The position numbers were made by a program, and so were the translations under genes. 64,000 bases of DNA, from the NCBI RefSeq assembly GCF_045679555.1, contig NC_092122.1, positions 13,319,043 to 13,383,042 on the forward strand, given 5' to 3'. Shown in pieces: positions 10,921 through 22,718 of this stretch (the stretch's first letter is position 1; every line of letters starts with the position of its first letter). Below the pieces are notes generated by a model. The model ran no database searches, was not told the DNA's origin, and saw only the letters and a program-made list of their open reading frames with translations. Source of the stretch: Salvelinus alpinus. Lineage: Eukaryota; Chordata; Actinopteri; Salmoniformes; Salmonidae.

Positions 10921-12067
10921 AAGTTATTTTGCCTGGTCACATACAGCTGATGTGTTGTGCATTGAAGTCCACAAGCGAAGGGAAGAGGTGAGAGGAGGAG
11001 CGCGCATAGATGCCAGAAGGAATACAACGTGGCTGCTATGAAAATGAACTGTGTTTATGCGTGATCAGGGGTGTATTCATTCCACCGATTCTGTTGAAAA
11101 ACGTTCTTAAACGGAAGCAAATGGAACAAAACAGGGTTTAACATAACTGAATTTGTCCAATAGAAACTCTCGTTTGCAACTATTGGACTAATGATTACAC
11201 CCTATATCAGCTATATGCAGGCAAGAGTGTGCAAGGCAGTATTGAATGTTACTGTATGTGCATGTGTCATCTACGTTGTAAACTGCTATTCATAGGCTAG
11301 GTTGTAGCAACCTCATGATGGGTATAGGGAAATTTTGAGTATCATGAAGTAGCCTGACCGCCACTGATCTGTAGGTCTACACTTGCAACGTTTTATATGC
11401 ATTATGATCATCCACTTTGTCACATATTCGTGGACCAGCAGTGAGGGGGGTCGAACCTGCGGTTAATCAACTGCTTTAGCAGTGGTTGCCACCAGGAGAG
11501 TAATAATGGTTACGGTACATGACAGCTATTTGACAAGTCTATAAGACTCTTCAACTCTTTTTTTTTAAATTACGATGTACGATAAACTTAAATGTTGTAT
11601 AGACCTCTATCTACCAAAATAAACGAAACACTTGAGTAAATGACGGATACAATGTAGGTGCTTCCACACAGGTGTGGTTCCTGAGTTAATTAAAGGTGCA
11701 ATGCAATAATTTCTGGGTAACAATGAAGTACCTTACTATGGTAGTCAAAAATAAATAAATAAATACCTTCTTATAAAAGAGCAATTTCTTAATTTCTCTT
11801 TGCTAGGACTGTCTGGGAGTGGTTTATGTGGGGAGGGAAAACTGAAAATGTGTTAAACGTGCTCTTTATGACAGAATGTTAAAATGAGGTAAAATCAAAG
11901 TTTTTTTTCGGCCAAGCTACACTTCACAAAAGGCACCGAATTGTTGGAACAGCCCAAATAGTGATGACCCTCAGCCTCACCACTCATATTAGACAAACCT
12001 ATGAAATGAATAAAGCAAAATTAATTTAGAATAGAAAGAAAGAACGTGTTTTGGTTCAGGCGTTGGT
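10921..12067. other. Intergenic, nothing firm
   Basis: No gene. At about 11430-11510 the minus strand has a B-box-like GGTTCGACCCCC preceded by a weak A-box, possibly an eroded tRNA-derived SINE. (AAAT)n lies at about 11748-11764. Confidence 0.4.
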
Positions 12068-12408
12068 GAAAAGGCTTTTCCCCCCCTTTTTCTCCCCAAT
12101 TTCGTGGTATCCAATTGATATCTACAGTCTTGTCTCATTGCTGCAACTCCCATACGGACTCGGGAGAGGCGAAGGTCGAGAGCTGTGCGTCCTCCGAAAC
12201 ACAACTCAACCAAGCCGCACTGCTTCTTGATAAAATGCCCACTTAACCCGGAAACCAGCCACACCAACATGTCGGAGGAAACGGTGTCAGCGTGCACTGC
12301 ACCCGGCCCGCCACAGGAGTCGCTAGTGCGCAATGGGACAAGGACATCCCTGCCGGCCAAACCCTCCCCTAATCCGGACAACAGTGGGCCAATTGTGCAC
12401 CACCCCAT
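12068..12408 (-). mobile_element. Common salmonid interspersed repeat, truncated
   Basis: Starts with a T/C run and CTCCCCAATTTCGTGG, continues with TCCTCCGAAACACAAC, GTCGGAGGAAAC and CCGGCCCGCCACAGGAG, and stops at CCAATTGTGCACCACCCC. I recognise it as a very common teleost/salmonid SINE-like repeat in reverse orientation (T-run equals poly-A tail). The rest is cut off by the LTR at 12409. Confidence 0.6.
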
Positions 12409-12851
12409 TGTCACGCCCTGGCCTTAGTTATCTTTGTTTTCTGTCATATTTTGGTTAGGTCAGGGTGTGACAGGGGGGATGTTTGTGTATAGTTGTCTCG
12501 TCTGGGGTGGTTGTATGGTATAGGGGGTTTTGGGAGAGTGTATGGGTTTGTGTTGAGTGTAGGTGTCTAGGTAAGTCTATGGTTGCCTGAATGGTTCTCA
12601 ATCAGAGACAGCTGTCATTCATTGTCTCTGATTGGGAGCCATATTTAAGGCAGCCATAGGCAGTAAGCTTTTGTGGGTAATTGTCTATGTTTAACGTTTG
12701 TAGCTTGTGTATGCACTTACGTTTGTAGCTTCACTTTTGTTTTGTAAAAGTGTTCGTTTTTCGTGTTTCGTCTTCTCTAAATAAAAGAAGATGTATTTCT
12801 CTCACACTGCGCCTTGGTCCACTCTTCCTCAAAGTTACGACGGTCGTGACA
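12409..12851 (+). mobile_element. Solo LTR, TGTCACG...CGTGACA family (probably Ty3/gypsy)
   Basis: 443 bp, starts TGTCACG, ends CGTGACA, flanked by the 5-bp direct repeat CCCAT (12404-12408 and 12852-12856). It holds a TATA-like ATATTTAAGG near 12641 and AATAAA near 12780, as expected of an LTR. No internal coding region. A fossil: one LTR left after the two ends recombined. Confidence 0.7.
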
Positions 12852-12917
12852 CCCATGGGCATATGCCGGTGTTTTGTGTGTGTTATGGAATTAATGGCTG
12901 TGTATTTGTGTGTGTGT

Positions 12918-13180
12918 ACTCTTAGAAAAAAAAAGGTGCTATCTAGAAACTAAAAGGGTTCTTCGGCTGTCCCCATAGCAGAATCCTTGGTTCCAGGTAG
13001 AACCTTTTTGGTTCTAGGTAGAACTCTTTGGATTCCATATAGAACCCTTTCCACAAAGGGTTCTACATGGAACCCAAAAGGGTTTTACCTGGAACCAACA
13101 AGTTTTCTACCTGGAACGAAAAATGGTTCTCCTATGGGGACAGCTGAAGAACCATGATGGAACCCTTTTTTTCTAAGAGT
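12918..13180. mobile_element. Palindromic MITE (ACTCTTAG family)
   Basis: Nearly the whole 263 bp folds back on itself: ACTCTTAGAAAAAAAAAGGT at the left pairs with AACCCTTTTTTTCTAAGAGT at the right, and GGTTCTTCGGCTGTCCCCAT pairs with ATGGGGACAGCTGAAGAACC. Common in salmonids; no coding capacity. Confidence 0.85.
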
Positions 13181-13189
13181 GTGTGTATG

Positions 13190-13940
13190 GCCATGGTATG
13201 TACGGCTGTGTGTGTCTTATTTTCTGCCACGTGGTAATTACATGAAGAGGTCCCGCCCAACCCATATAGGCCCAACTGCTGCCTACACACACACTCAACA
13301 TGAGTGACTGCAAGATTACAGTTTAGTTTAGCCTACAGAAAGAGATGTCACTTTTAGGTGGCCTATAAATGACATTCCTCCTTCAAATCTCAACTCTGAG
13401 GAATACTGGCATGAGGGATTTTACCTGTCAGTTTTCTGCATCTTATTTTTTCTTCCTAAATTGCACTCAAGGTCGGTCTTAGCCCAAAGGCCAGCAGATG
13501 GCAACCTTGAGTCGTTTCATCTTACCCATTTTACCTTCATCTTATTTAATATGAAACAACTCAATATCGCCATCTGCCAGCCTTTGGGCTAGATCAGTCT
13601 GTCTGCGTGGTAACTTTTCCATATTGTTGACAAGATGTTTCGGTTCATGGAGGGAATATGCTTTTTTACCAACTTTTGGGGTCATATGGTTCTCCAGTAC
13701 TTTCATTGTTTCCTATCTAATTGCATTGTTCAAGCATGATGTGGATGTTATCTTCCCTTATATGATTATTAACAGTTGCCTAATAGTTTGTATTTTATTT
13801 AAATCAGTGTAGGTAATGGAAATAATGTTTCTATATTTGCACTCACCAAAAGCTGCAATTATTAACATAAATCTTATCGCATTGTAGGGACGAAAATACA
13901 TCCGTTTCGTTTTCCCCAGTTGAGCGCTGTATATTGTTGC
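13190..13940 (+). pseudogene. dram1 pseudogene, 5' end and exon 1
   Basis: Paralogous to dram1a 4965-5625. The exon 1 relic begins at the ATG at 13635: MFRFMEGICF, then a one-base insertion in the T run (13663-13668) shifts the frame; the shifted frame continues [25 protein letters not shown]. The exon 1 donor is lost: sequence after TTATAT runs directly to ATTATTAACAG. Upstream, a small deletion near 13300 removes the CACGTGAC box kept by the other copies. Exons 2-7 are absent; the 3' end of this copy is at 34632-34893, about 20 kb away. Confidence 0.92.
13480..13591. mobile_element. Small palindromic MITE in the dram1 pseudogene leader
   Basis: About 112 bp with inverted ends AGCCCAAAGGCCAGCAGATG and CATCTGCCAGCCTTTGGGCT, flanked by similar 9-bp stretches GGTCGGTCT and GATCAGTCT. 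The paralogous dram1a and dram1b sequences run straight through this place, so they are the empty sites. Confidence 0.8.
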
Positions 13941-14231
13941 ATAATGTTTCTTTAAATAGGCTACTGACATCATACAACATTCAAAAGGGTTTTCGATTTT
14001 ATGACCAAATTTGTAAGGACCGACGCCGGAGATGAGAAGCAGGTATGGGGGACTGGAGCAGGCGTGACAAAATTACATGGTTTTGCCCATCCATTAAATA
14101 ACATACATCCATGTACTTTCACTGAAAAAAAGTAGGATTATATAACATGTAACTTTGTATTCAGATGTCGTAAAAGTCAAAGTTTGTCTCTCATGATGTT
14201 GTCAAATAGCAGTAATTTACCAACTAGCCTA

Positions 14232-14340
14232 CTGCTAGCCTGGAGAGGTTGCAGGGATCCACTAAAGTGGTCTACCCCATGGTGTTAGAGGTCGGCTGGA
14301 TTCGAATCTCATTCAGGGCTAGATCCTTTCTTATCTTTGA
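14232..14340 (+). repeat. Possible tRNA-derived SINE head
   Basis: GGATTCGAATCTC at about 14298 matches a pol III B box and AGTGGTCTA upstream is A-box-like. The spacing is plausible but no typical body or tail was recognised. Confidence 0.35.
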
Positions 14341-14419
14341 GCTACTCCACTGATGGTCCTCGAGTGAAATAGCTTAATGTGACGAGGTAGACGATTATAA
14401 AATATTGTGCAATTGAGTA

Positions 14420-15203
14420 CATTGAACAAAGATATAAACTCAACGTGTAACAATTTCAATGATTTTACCGAGTTACAGTTCATATAAGGAAATCATTCAA
14501 TTGAAATAAATTCATTAGGCCCTAATCTATGGATTTGACATGACTGGGCAGGGGCAAAGCCATGGGTGGACCTGGGAGGGCATAGGCCCACCCACTGGGG
14601 AGTCAGGCCCAGCCAATCAGAATAGTTTTTCCCCACATAAGGGCTTTATTAGAGACAGAAATACTCCTCAGTTTCATCAGATGTCCGTGTGGCTGGTCTC
14701 AGATGATCCCACAGGTGAAGAAGCCGGATGTGGAGGGCTGGTGTGGTTACTCGTGGTCTGCGGTTGTGAGGCCAAATTCTCTAAAACTATGTTAGAGGCT
14801 GCTTATGGTAGAGAAATTAACATTAAATTATCTGGCAACAGATCTGGTGGACATTCCTGCAGTCAGCATGCCAATTGGACGCTCCCTCAAAACTTGAGAC
14901 ATCTGTGTGTTGTGTGACAAAACTGCACATTTTAGAATTACCTTTTATTGTCCCCAGCACAAGGTGCACCTGTGTAATGATCATGCTATTTAATCAGCTT
15001 CTTGATATGCCACACCTGTCAGGTGGATGGATTATCTTGGCAAAGGACAAAGTGCTCACTAACAGGGATGTAAACAAATTTGTGCCAAAAATTTGAGAGA
15101 AATAAGCTTTTCGTGTGTATGGAAAATTACAGGGATCTTTTATTTCAGCTCATGAAACATGGGACCGACACTTTACATGTTGCGTTTATATTTTTGTTCA
15201 GTA
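14420..15203 (-). mobile_element. Non-autonomous Tc1-like element (deletion derivative)
   Basis: Ends: TACATTGAACAAAGATATAA near 14418 and CGTTTATATTTTTGTTCAGTATA near 15205, the inverted TACACTGAACAAAAATATAAACGC terminus. On the minus strand it keeps the start of a transposase gene (ARXFNVNFSTI-like, near 14750-14910) and then jumps to the 3' region GGGCCTGACTCCCCAGTGGG. The same jump occurs in the copy at 62271-62982. Confidence 0.8.
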
Positions 15204-15829
15204 TAGTTTTGCCTATATTCATTGTAGTGACTAATATTTCTGTATAGAGCTCGCCAGTTTGTAGTCCTAAAAACCGCAAATTAATTACCTCTGTTTCGTT
15301 CAGCGAAAATGGGGAAAATGAATGGGGAAAGAATAGGGTTCTGGGATAAACGCCCCAAAATAATCAAATAAATGTTCTATGAGATAATATCAGTCAGTTA
15401 ACATGACCTTTATGAAATATGAAGCTTTTCATGTTTTTTTTTTAGATAAATGCCTAGCAATTCACAAAAGTGGTGTTAGTTGAAGAAAATTATCTCATAG
15501 AACAAAATATATCCTTTTACCACAGACCTTATTTCCTGTGTTTATCCAAAAACCCTAGAAAACCATGATTCATTTTCACATAGACTTTGTCCAACGAACC
15601 ATGGTGGAGTTAGTGCTTACAAAAAGACGCCATTACTATTGCTCTATATTAGGCCTATCCTAATAGTCTGTGTTTAGGTCTGACTAACTCCAAGAAGCTC
15701 CTTTCATATTATTAATTTACTACATGTTGCCTTCTCTTCGATTTACAACAAAACCACAATTAGAGTAGGCCTAATAAATATTTGAAGTGTATGCTACACT
15801 AAAGTTCCATAAGGATAGGGTTAAGTTTA
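15204..15829. other. Intergenic, nothing recognised
   Basis: AT-rich sequence with no supported gene or repeat family. Confidence 0.5.
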
Positions 15830-16050
15830 GGAGTTAGGTTAAAGGGTTAAGGTTAGGGTAAGGGTTAGCTAAACATGTTAAGATTAGGGTTAGGGCATGG
15901 TTAGCTAACATGCTAAGTAGTTGCAAAGTAGCTAAAAAGTAGTAAGTGGTTGAAAAGTAGCTAAAGTTGTTTGTGATGAGATTTGAACTCGTGACCTTTG
16001 GGTTGCTAGACTGTTGCGTTATACGCCTGACCAACCACCCTACTTTCATT
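15830..16050 (-). repeat. Degenerate TTAGGG-like stretch plus tRNA-like SINE remnant
   Basis: 15838-15900 contains irregular GGTTAGGG/GGGTTAAGG units. At 15975-16035 the minus strand has a B-box GAGTTCAAATCTC and an A-box-like GGTTGGTCAGGCGTATAACG, arranged as in a tRNA-derived SINE. Confidence 0.45.
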
Positions 16051-16871
16051 ATTGCCTTAAGTAACCATCTGTCTTATGCAACCATACGAAACATATCATA
16101 TCATACTAAAAGGAGTGTCTCAGAGTCTAGGAAATGCTCTGAGACCAGGTTGAAAATGGTGTTGATATAAGCTAGCCCAGCTTATAACATGTCCATGACA
16201 ATGAAAATATCTCTATTGTTGACCTGAATGTCTATATAGGCTAGGCCTAGCATGTGTTACAGCATTGACAGGAAAGGAAGATAGCATGTGTTACAGAATT
16301 GACAGGAAAGCAAGATCAGATTAAGGGCTTTAGTCAATCAGGTCCGCTTTAGCCGACATCCACATTTAGGCTGTTTTGGTGGTGTCTGAGGTAGAACTGC
16401 ATTAGAGCTGTCAAATCCACAAGTGGCTCCCAGCATTATACCTACAGTGGACATTGCCATTGGTTGCACAGAGTCACCTTAACAGAAATCCCATGCAGCC
16501 TTGTTTTGGCTACAAATTCGAACACTGGAATGTGAGATGTAATTTACACCTATATTAAGATAATGGAAATCCTCATTATTTAGTTGAATGTTTATACAAT
16601 TTCAGCCTAATTATTTCATATAGCCTACACTTTCTCGCTCTAAACTTTTAATGCCAGTTTACATCGCAACATATTTCATTCAGCAATAGGTCATCTTCAC
16701 AGTCTGCAACAAAATGTCAAATGTCAAATCCACCTCAGTGGATTCCTGGAATAGCGGCGCCCTCTACTGGACACTTGGTGAACATAGCCAGACTAGTCAA
16801 TTACACTTGTTACAAGGTAGGCTAGACAATGATTATAGAAAATGCATATAAAACGTTTCAGTGATTACCTA
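16051..16871. other. Intergenic, nothing firm
   Basis: No gene supported. A direct repeat TAGCATGTGTTACAG.ATTGACAGGAAAG occurs twice at about 16246-16313. Confidence 0.5.
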
Positions 16872-17369
16872 CACTACCAGTCAAAAGTTTGGACACACCT
16901 ACTCATTCAAGGGTTTTTTCTTTATTTTTACTATTTTCTACATTGTAGAATAATAGTGAAGACATCAGAACAATGAAATAACACATATGGAATCATGTAG
17001 TAACCAAAAAAGTATTAAACAAATCAAAATATATATTTTATATTTGAAATTCTTCAAAGTAGCCACCCTTTGCCTTGATGACAGCTTTGCACACTCTTGG
17101 CATTCCCTCAACCAGCTTCATGAGGTATTACCTGGAATGCATTTCAATTAACATGTGTGCCTTGTTAAAAGTACATTTGTGGAATTTCTTTCCTTCTTAA
17201 TGCGTTTGAGCCAATCAATTGTATTGTGACAAGGTAGGGGTGGTATACAGAAGATGGCCCTATTTGGTAAAAGACCAAGTCCATATTATGCTCAAATAAG
17301 CAAAGAGAAATGACAGTGCATCACTACTTTAAGACATGAAGGTCAGTCTATCCGGATAATTCAAGAACA

Positions 17370-17783
17370 TTGAACGTTTCTTCAAGTGCAGTCGCAAAAA
17401 ACATCAAGCGCTATGATGAAACTGGCTCTCATGAGGACTGCCACAGGAAAGAATACCCACAGTTACCTCTGCTGCAGAGGATAAGTTCATTAGAGTTAAC
17501 TGCACCTCAGATTGCAGCCCAAATACTTGCTTCACAGAGTTCAAGTAACAGACACATCTCAACATCAACTGTTCAGAGGAGACTGCATGAATCTGGTCTT
17601 CATGGTCAAATTGCTACAAAGAAACCACTACTAAAGGACACCAATAAGAGGAAGAGACTTGCTTGGGCCAAGAAACACGAGCAATGGACATTAGACCGGT
17701 GGAAATCTGTCCTTTGGTCTAATGAGTCCAAATTTGAGATTTTTGGTTCCAACCGCCATGTCTTTGTGAGACACTGTCTGTGA
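17370..17783 (+). pseudogene. Tc1 transposase, N-terminal part
   Basis: Encodes the paired-like helix-turn-helix (NVSSSAVAKNIKRYDETGSH), the basic linker (STSTVQRRLHESGLHGQI) and the first catalytic block, where the usual WSDESKFEIFG reads [11 protein letters not shown]: the first Asp of the DDE triad is Asn. The reading frame leaves the transposase after HVFVR because of an internal deletion. An earlier start near 17281 is broken. Confidence 0.85.
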
Positions 17784-18687
17784 TTTATTTAGAATTCTGG
17801 GCACACTTAACCAGCATGACTACCACAGCATTCCGCAGCGATACGCTATCATTTACTTCCAAGATGGCGTAACAGTTGGACGTGTGTTTTGTCTTGTCCC
17901 ATCCTGTGTAACTATCGTTTTTTTCCCCTTGTTTTTTTCATATATATTTTAATCTCACTTTCCATCTACGGACTGAATATACTCTCCTGCAACCCGCCTC
18001 ACCCAATGTGGTACAGATCTGAACCTTTACACCGGATCATCGCAGCTAGCTAGCTGCAATCCGAGTGGCTACTCCTGACTAACATCTCTGTCCTGAAGCA
18101 AGAACAAGTTAGCCTTGAGCTAGCCTCGAGCTAGGCCCATCTCCTGGCTAGCCGAAGAGGTCCACCAGCCAATTCTTGGGATACAATACCTCTTTTGCCA
18201 ATTGGCCTGGACCGTTTAATGCCGACACGGAGCTCCGCGGATCCATCGCGACTGGTCTGCCGACGTAATGGTCTGAGGTGGTTTCAACAGGCTCTTCCAT
18301 TGCGACGTCGCCGGAGGCCCATCTGCTAGCCCCGGCCCGCTAGCTGTCTGAATCGCAGTGTCTCCAGCTCGCCTAGCGTAGTAGCGACTGCTGAATCGGC
18401 TCCCTGACTCATCTATTGCTACTCATTGGACCCTATGATCACTCGGCTACACAAGCCTCTCCCTAAAGTCAATATGTCTTGTCTATTGCTGTTTTGGTTA
18501 GTGATTATTGTCTTATTTCACTGTATAGCTCGCAGCCCTGCCCAATATGCCTTAGACAGCCCTTTTGTTCCACCCCCAACACATGCGGTGACCTCACCTG
18601 GGTAAATGGTGCCCTAGAGACAAAATCTCTCTCATCGTCACTCAATGCCTAGGTTTACCTCCACTGTACTCACATCCTACCATACCC

Positions 18688-19514
18688 TTGTCTGTACATT
18701 ATACCTTGAATCTATTCTTCCATGCCCAGAAATCTGCTCCTTTTACTCTCTGTTCCAAACGCACAAGACAACCAGTTCTTATAGCCTTTAGCTGTTCCTC
18801 TGGTGATGTAGAGGTTAACCCAAGCCATGCAGCCCCCAGCACCACTCCCATTCCCCGTAAAAGCCTTGAATTCACGCATGTCAACATGAGAAGCCTCCTC
18901 CCTAAGTTTGCTTTATTCACTGCTTTAGTACACTCAGCCAACCCGGATGTCCTAGCCGTGTCTGAATCCTGGCTTAGGAAGGCCACCAAAAATCCTGAAA
19001 TTTCCATCCCCAACTACAACATTTTCCAACAAGATAGAACTGCCAAAGGGGGCGGAGATGCAATCTACTGCAGAGATAGCCTGCAGAGTTCTGTCATACT
19101 ATCCAGGTCTGTGCCCAAACAGTTCGAGCTTCTACTTTTAAAAACCCACCTTTCCAGAAACAAGTCTCTCACCGTTGCCGCCTGCTATAGACCCCCCTCA
19201 GCCCCCAGCTGTGCCCTGGACACCATATGTGAATTGATTGCCCCCATCTATCTTCAGAGTTTGTACTGTTCGGTGACCTAAACTGGGATATGCTTAACAC
19301 CCCGGCCTTCCTACAATCTAAGCTAGATGCCCTCAATCTCACACAAATGATCAAGGAACCTACCAGGTACAACCTTAAATCCGTAACCATGGGCACCCTC
19401 TTAGATATCATCCTGACCAACTTGCCCACTAAATACACCTCTGCTGTCTTCAACCAGGATCTCAGCGATCACTGCCTCAATGCCTGCGTCCGTAATGGGT
19501 CCGCGGTCAAATGA
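18688..19514 (+). pseudogene. L2-like LINE endonuclease region
   Basis: Residues HVNMRSLLPKFALFTALV, ANPDVLAVSESWL and YNIFQQDRTAKGGG are typical of the apurinic-type endonuclease that nicks target DNA in L2/CR1 LINEs. The N and E positions (HVNMRS, SESWL) are present. A frame break near 19257 separates the second part (GDLNWDMLN, DIILTN, DLSDHC) which lies in another frame at 19262-19480; GDLNWD and SDH are the later catalytic blocks. Confidence 0.85.
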
Positions 19515-20105
19515 CCACCCCTCATCACTGTCAAACGCTCCCTAAAACACTTCTGCGAGCAGGCCTTTCTAATCGACCTGGCCCGGGTATCCTTGAAGGT
19601 TATTGACCTTATCCCGTCAGTAGAGGATGCCTAGTTGCTCTTTAAAAGTGCTTTAAAAAAACATCCTGTGGCGTTCTGCATTAGCATCGAATAGCCCCCG
19701 CAATAAGCAACTTTTCAGGGAAGTCAGTTAGGAAAGCTAAGGCTAGCTTTTTCAAAAATAAATTTGCATCCTGTAGCACTAATTCGAAAATGTTTGGGGA
19801 CACTGTAAAGTCCATGGAGAATAAGAGCACCTCCTCCCAGCTGGCTAGGAAACACTGTCATCACCGATAAATCTACGATAATCGATCATTTCAATAAGCA
19901 TTTTTCTACGGCTGGCCATGCTTTTCACCTGGCTACCCCTACCCTGGCCAACAGCTCTGCACCCCCTGCAGCAACTTGCCCAAGCCCCCCCCCTTCACCC
20001 AAATCCAGACAGCTGATGTTCTGAAAGAGCTGCAAAATCTGGATCCCTACAAATCAGCTGGGCTAGACAATCTGGACCCTCTCTTTCTAAAATTATAAGC
20101 CGAAA

Positions 20106-20645
20106 TTGTTGCAACCCCTATTACAAGCCTGTTCAACCTCTCTTTTGTATCGTCTGAGATCCCCAAAGATTGGAAAGCTGCTGCGGTCATCCACTCTAGA
20201 CCCAAACTCTTATAAACCGACAGTATATCCATCCTGCCCTGCATTTCTAAAAATCTTCGAAAGCCTAGTTAACAAACAGATCACCGACCATTTTGAATCC
20301 CGCCGTACCTTCTCCACTATGCAATCTGGTTTCCGAGCTGGTCACGTGTGCACCTCAGCCACGCTCAAGGTCCTAAATGATATCAATACCGCCATCGATA
20401 AAAGTGTACTGTGTACTAAAAGTGTACAGTACTGTGCAGCCGTCTTCATCGACCTAGCCAAGGCTTTTGACTCTGTCAATCACCGCATTCTTATTGGCAG
20501 ACTCAATAGCCTTGGTTTCTCAAATGACTGCCTCGCCTGGTTCACCAACTACTTCTCAGATAGAGTTCAGTGTGTCAATTCAGAGGGCCTGTTGTCCGGA
20601 TCTCTGGCAGGCTCTATGGGGGTGCTCTGGACGGTTCTGACTTAG
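20106..20645 (+). pseudogene. L2-like LINE reverse transcriptase, N-terminal half
   Basis: From about 20240 the frame reads AFLKIFESLVNKQITDHFES, MQSGFRAGH and FIDLAKAFDSVNHRIL (RT motif A, first catalytic Asp at 20451-20453). It stops at 20643-20645, before any VPQGS or YADD block. Downstream sequence returns to the LINE C-terminus (YLGVWLE-like, then AKHTLVKLTILPILDFGDVIYK), so this LINE carries an internal deletion of the RT palm. Confidence 0.85.
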
Positions 20646-21119
20646 AATATGTGGACAACTACAAATAGCTAGGTGTCTGGTTAGAGTGTAAACTCTCCTT
20701 ACAAAGCTTCCTTCACTCATGCTGCCAAACATACCCTCGTAAAACTGACTATCCTACCAATCCTTGACTTCGGCGATGTCATTTACAAAATAGTCTCCAA
20801 CACTCTACTCAGCAAACTGGATGTATATCACAGTGCCATCCGTTTTGTCACCAAAGCCTCATATACTACCCACCACTGCGACCTGTATGCTCTCGGTGGC
20901 TGGCACTCGCTACTTATTCATCGCCAAACCCACTGGCTCCAGGTCATCTATAAGTCTTTGCTAGGTAAAGCACCACTTTATCTCAGCTCACTGGTCACCA
21001 TTGCAGCACCCAACCTTAGCACGCGCTCCAGCAGGTATATTTCACTGGCCATCCCCAAAGCCAACACTTCCTTTGGCCGCCTCTCCTTATAGTTCTCTGC
21101 TGCCAATGACTGGAACGAA

Positions 21120-22244
21120 TTGCAAAAATCACTGAAGCTGGAGACTTATATCTCCCTCTCTAACTTTAAGCATCAGCTGTCAGAGCAGCTTACCGATCAC
21201 TGTACCTATACACAGCCAATCTGTAAATTGGCTACTACCTCATCCCCATATTGTTATTTATCTTCTTGCTCTTTTGCACCCCAGTATCTCTACTTGCACA
21301 TCATCATCTGCACACCTATCACTCCAGTGTTAATGCTACATTGTAATTATTTCGCCTCTATGGCCTATTTATTGCCTTACCTCCCTAATCTTGTAGCGGG
21401 TTTCTTATGTAGCTCCAGCTTCGCAATTCAACAGCTCAGACACAAGAGGTATGTGGCAGGGTCTACAGTCTACACGGATTACAAAAAGAAAACCAGCCCC
21501 GTCGCGGACCAGGATGTCTTGCTCCCAGACAGACTAAATAACTTTTTTGCTCGCTTTGAGGACAATACAGTGCCACTGACACGGCCCGCTACCAAAACCT
21601 GCGGGCTCTCCTTCACTGCAGCCGAGGTGAGTAAAACATTTAAACGTGTTAACCCTCGCAAGGCTGCAGGCCCAGACGGCATTCCCAGCCGCGTCCTCAG
21701 AGCATGCGCAGACCAGCTGGCTGGTGTGTTTAAGGACATATTCAATCAATCCTTATCCCAGTCTGCTGTTCCCACATGCTTCAAGAGGGCCACCATTGTT
21801 CCTGTTCCCAAGAAAGCTAAGGTAACTGAGCTAAACGACTACCGCCCCGTAGCACTCACTTCCGTCATCATGAAGTGCTTTGAGAGACTAGTCAAGGACC
21901 ATATCACCTCCACCCTACCTGACATCCTAGACCCACTCCAATTTGCTTACCGACCCAATAGGTCCACAGACGATGCAATCGCAACCACACTGCACACTGC
22001 CCTAACCCATCTGGACAAGAGGAATACCTATGTGAGAATGCTGTTCATCGACCTAGCCAAGGCTTTTGACTCTGTCAATCACCGCATTCTTATTGGCAGA
22101 CTCAATAGCCTTGGTTTCTCAAATGACTGCCTCGCCTGGTTCACCAACTACTTCTCAGATAGAGTTCAGTGTGTCAATTCAGAGGGCCTGTTGTCCGGAT
22201 CTCTGGCAGGCTCTATGGGGGTGCTCTGGACGGTTCTGACTTAG
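21120..22244 (+). pseudogene. Chimeric LINE frame, array unit 1
   Basis: A 374-residue open frame with three parts: L2-like C-terminus ([20 protein letters not shown]), Rex1 RT fingers ([53 protein letters not shown]) and, after FID at 22044-22052, L2-like motif A sequence ending at a stop. It lacks the YADD block, so it cannot be an active RT. The three parts share a frame by chance plus the in-frame junction; expression is unsupported. Confidence 0.85.
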
Positions 22245-22718
22245 AATATGTGGACAACTACAAATAGCTAGGTGTCTGGTTAGAGTGTAAACTCTCCTTA
22301 CAAAGCTTCCTTCACTCATGCTGCCAAACATACCCTCGTAAAACTGACTATCCTACCAATCCTTGACTTCGGCGATGTCATTTACAAAATAGTCTCCAAC
22401 ACTCTACTCAGCAAACTGGATGTATATCACAGTGCCATCCGTTTTGTCACCAAAGCCCCATATACTACCCACCACTGCGACCTGTATGCTCTCGGTGGCT
22501 GGCACTCGCTACTTATTCATCGCCAAACCCACTGGCTCCAGGTAATCTATAAGTCTTTGCTAGGTAAAGCACCACTTTATCTCAGCTCACTGGTCACCAT
22601 TGCAGCACCCAACCTTAGCACGCGCTCCAGCAGGTATATTTCACTGGCCATCCCCAAAGCCAACACTTCCTTTGGCCGCCTCTCCTTATAGTTCTCTGCT
22701 GCCAATGACTGGAACGAA

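Noticed and set aside
10782-11027. Minus-strand frame starting MYSFWHLCALLLSPLPFACG, signal-peptide-like.
   Set aside because: 81 residues, no splice context or family match; lies in probable repeat sequence.
11430-11510. tRNA gene on the minus strand.
   Set aside because: B-box matches but no complete cloverleaf; more likely a SINE relic.
13635-13812. Functional third dram1 gene.
   Set aside because: Exon 1 is frameshifted, its donor is gone and exons 2-7 are missing.
15838-15900. TTAGGG-like units suggesting an interstitial telomere.
   Set aside because: Units are irregular and mixed with GTTAGCTAAC motifs; too short and degenerate for a telomeric tract.
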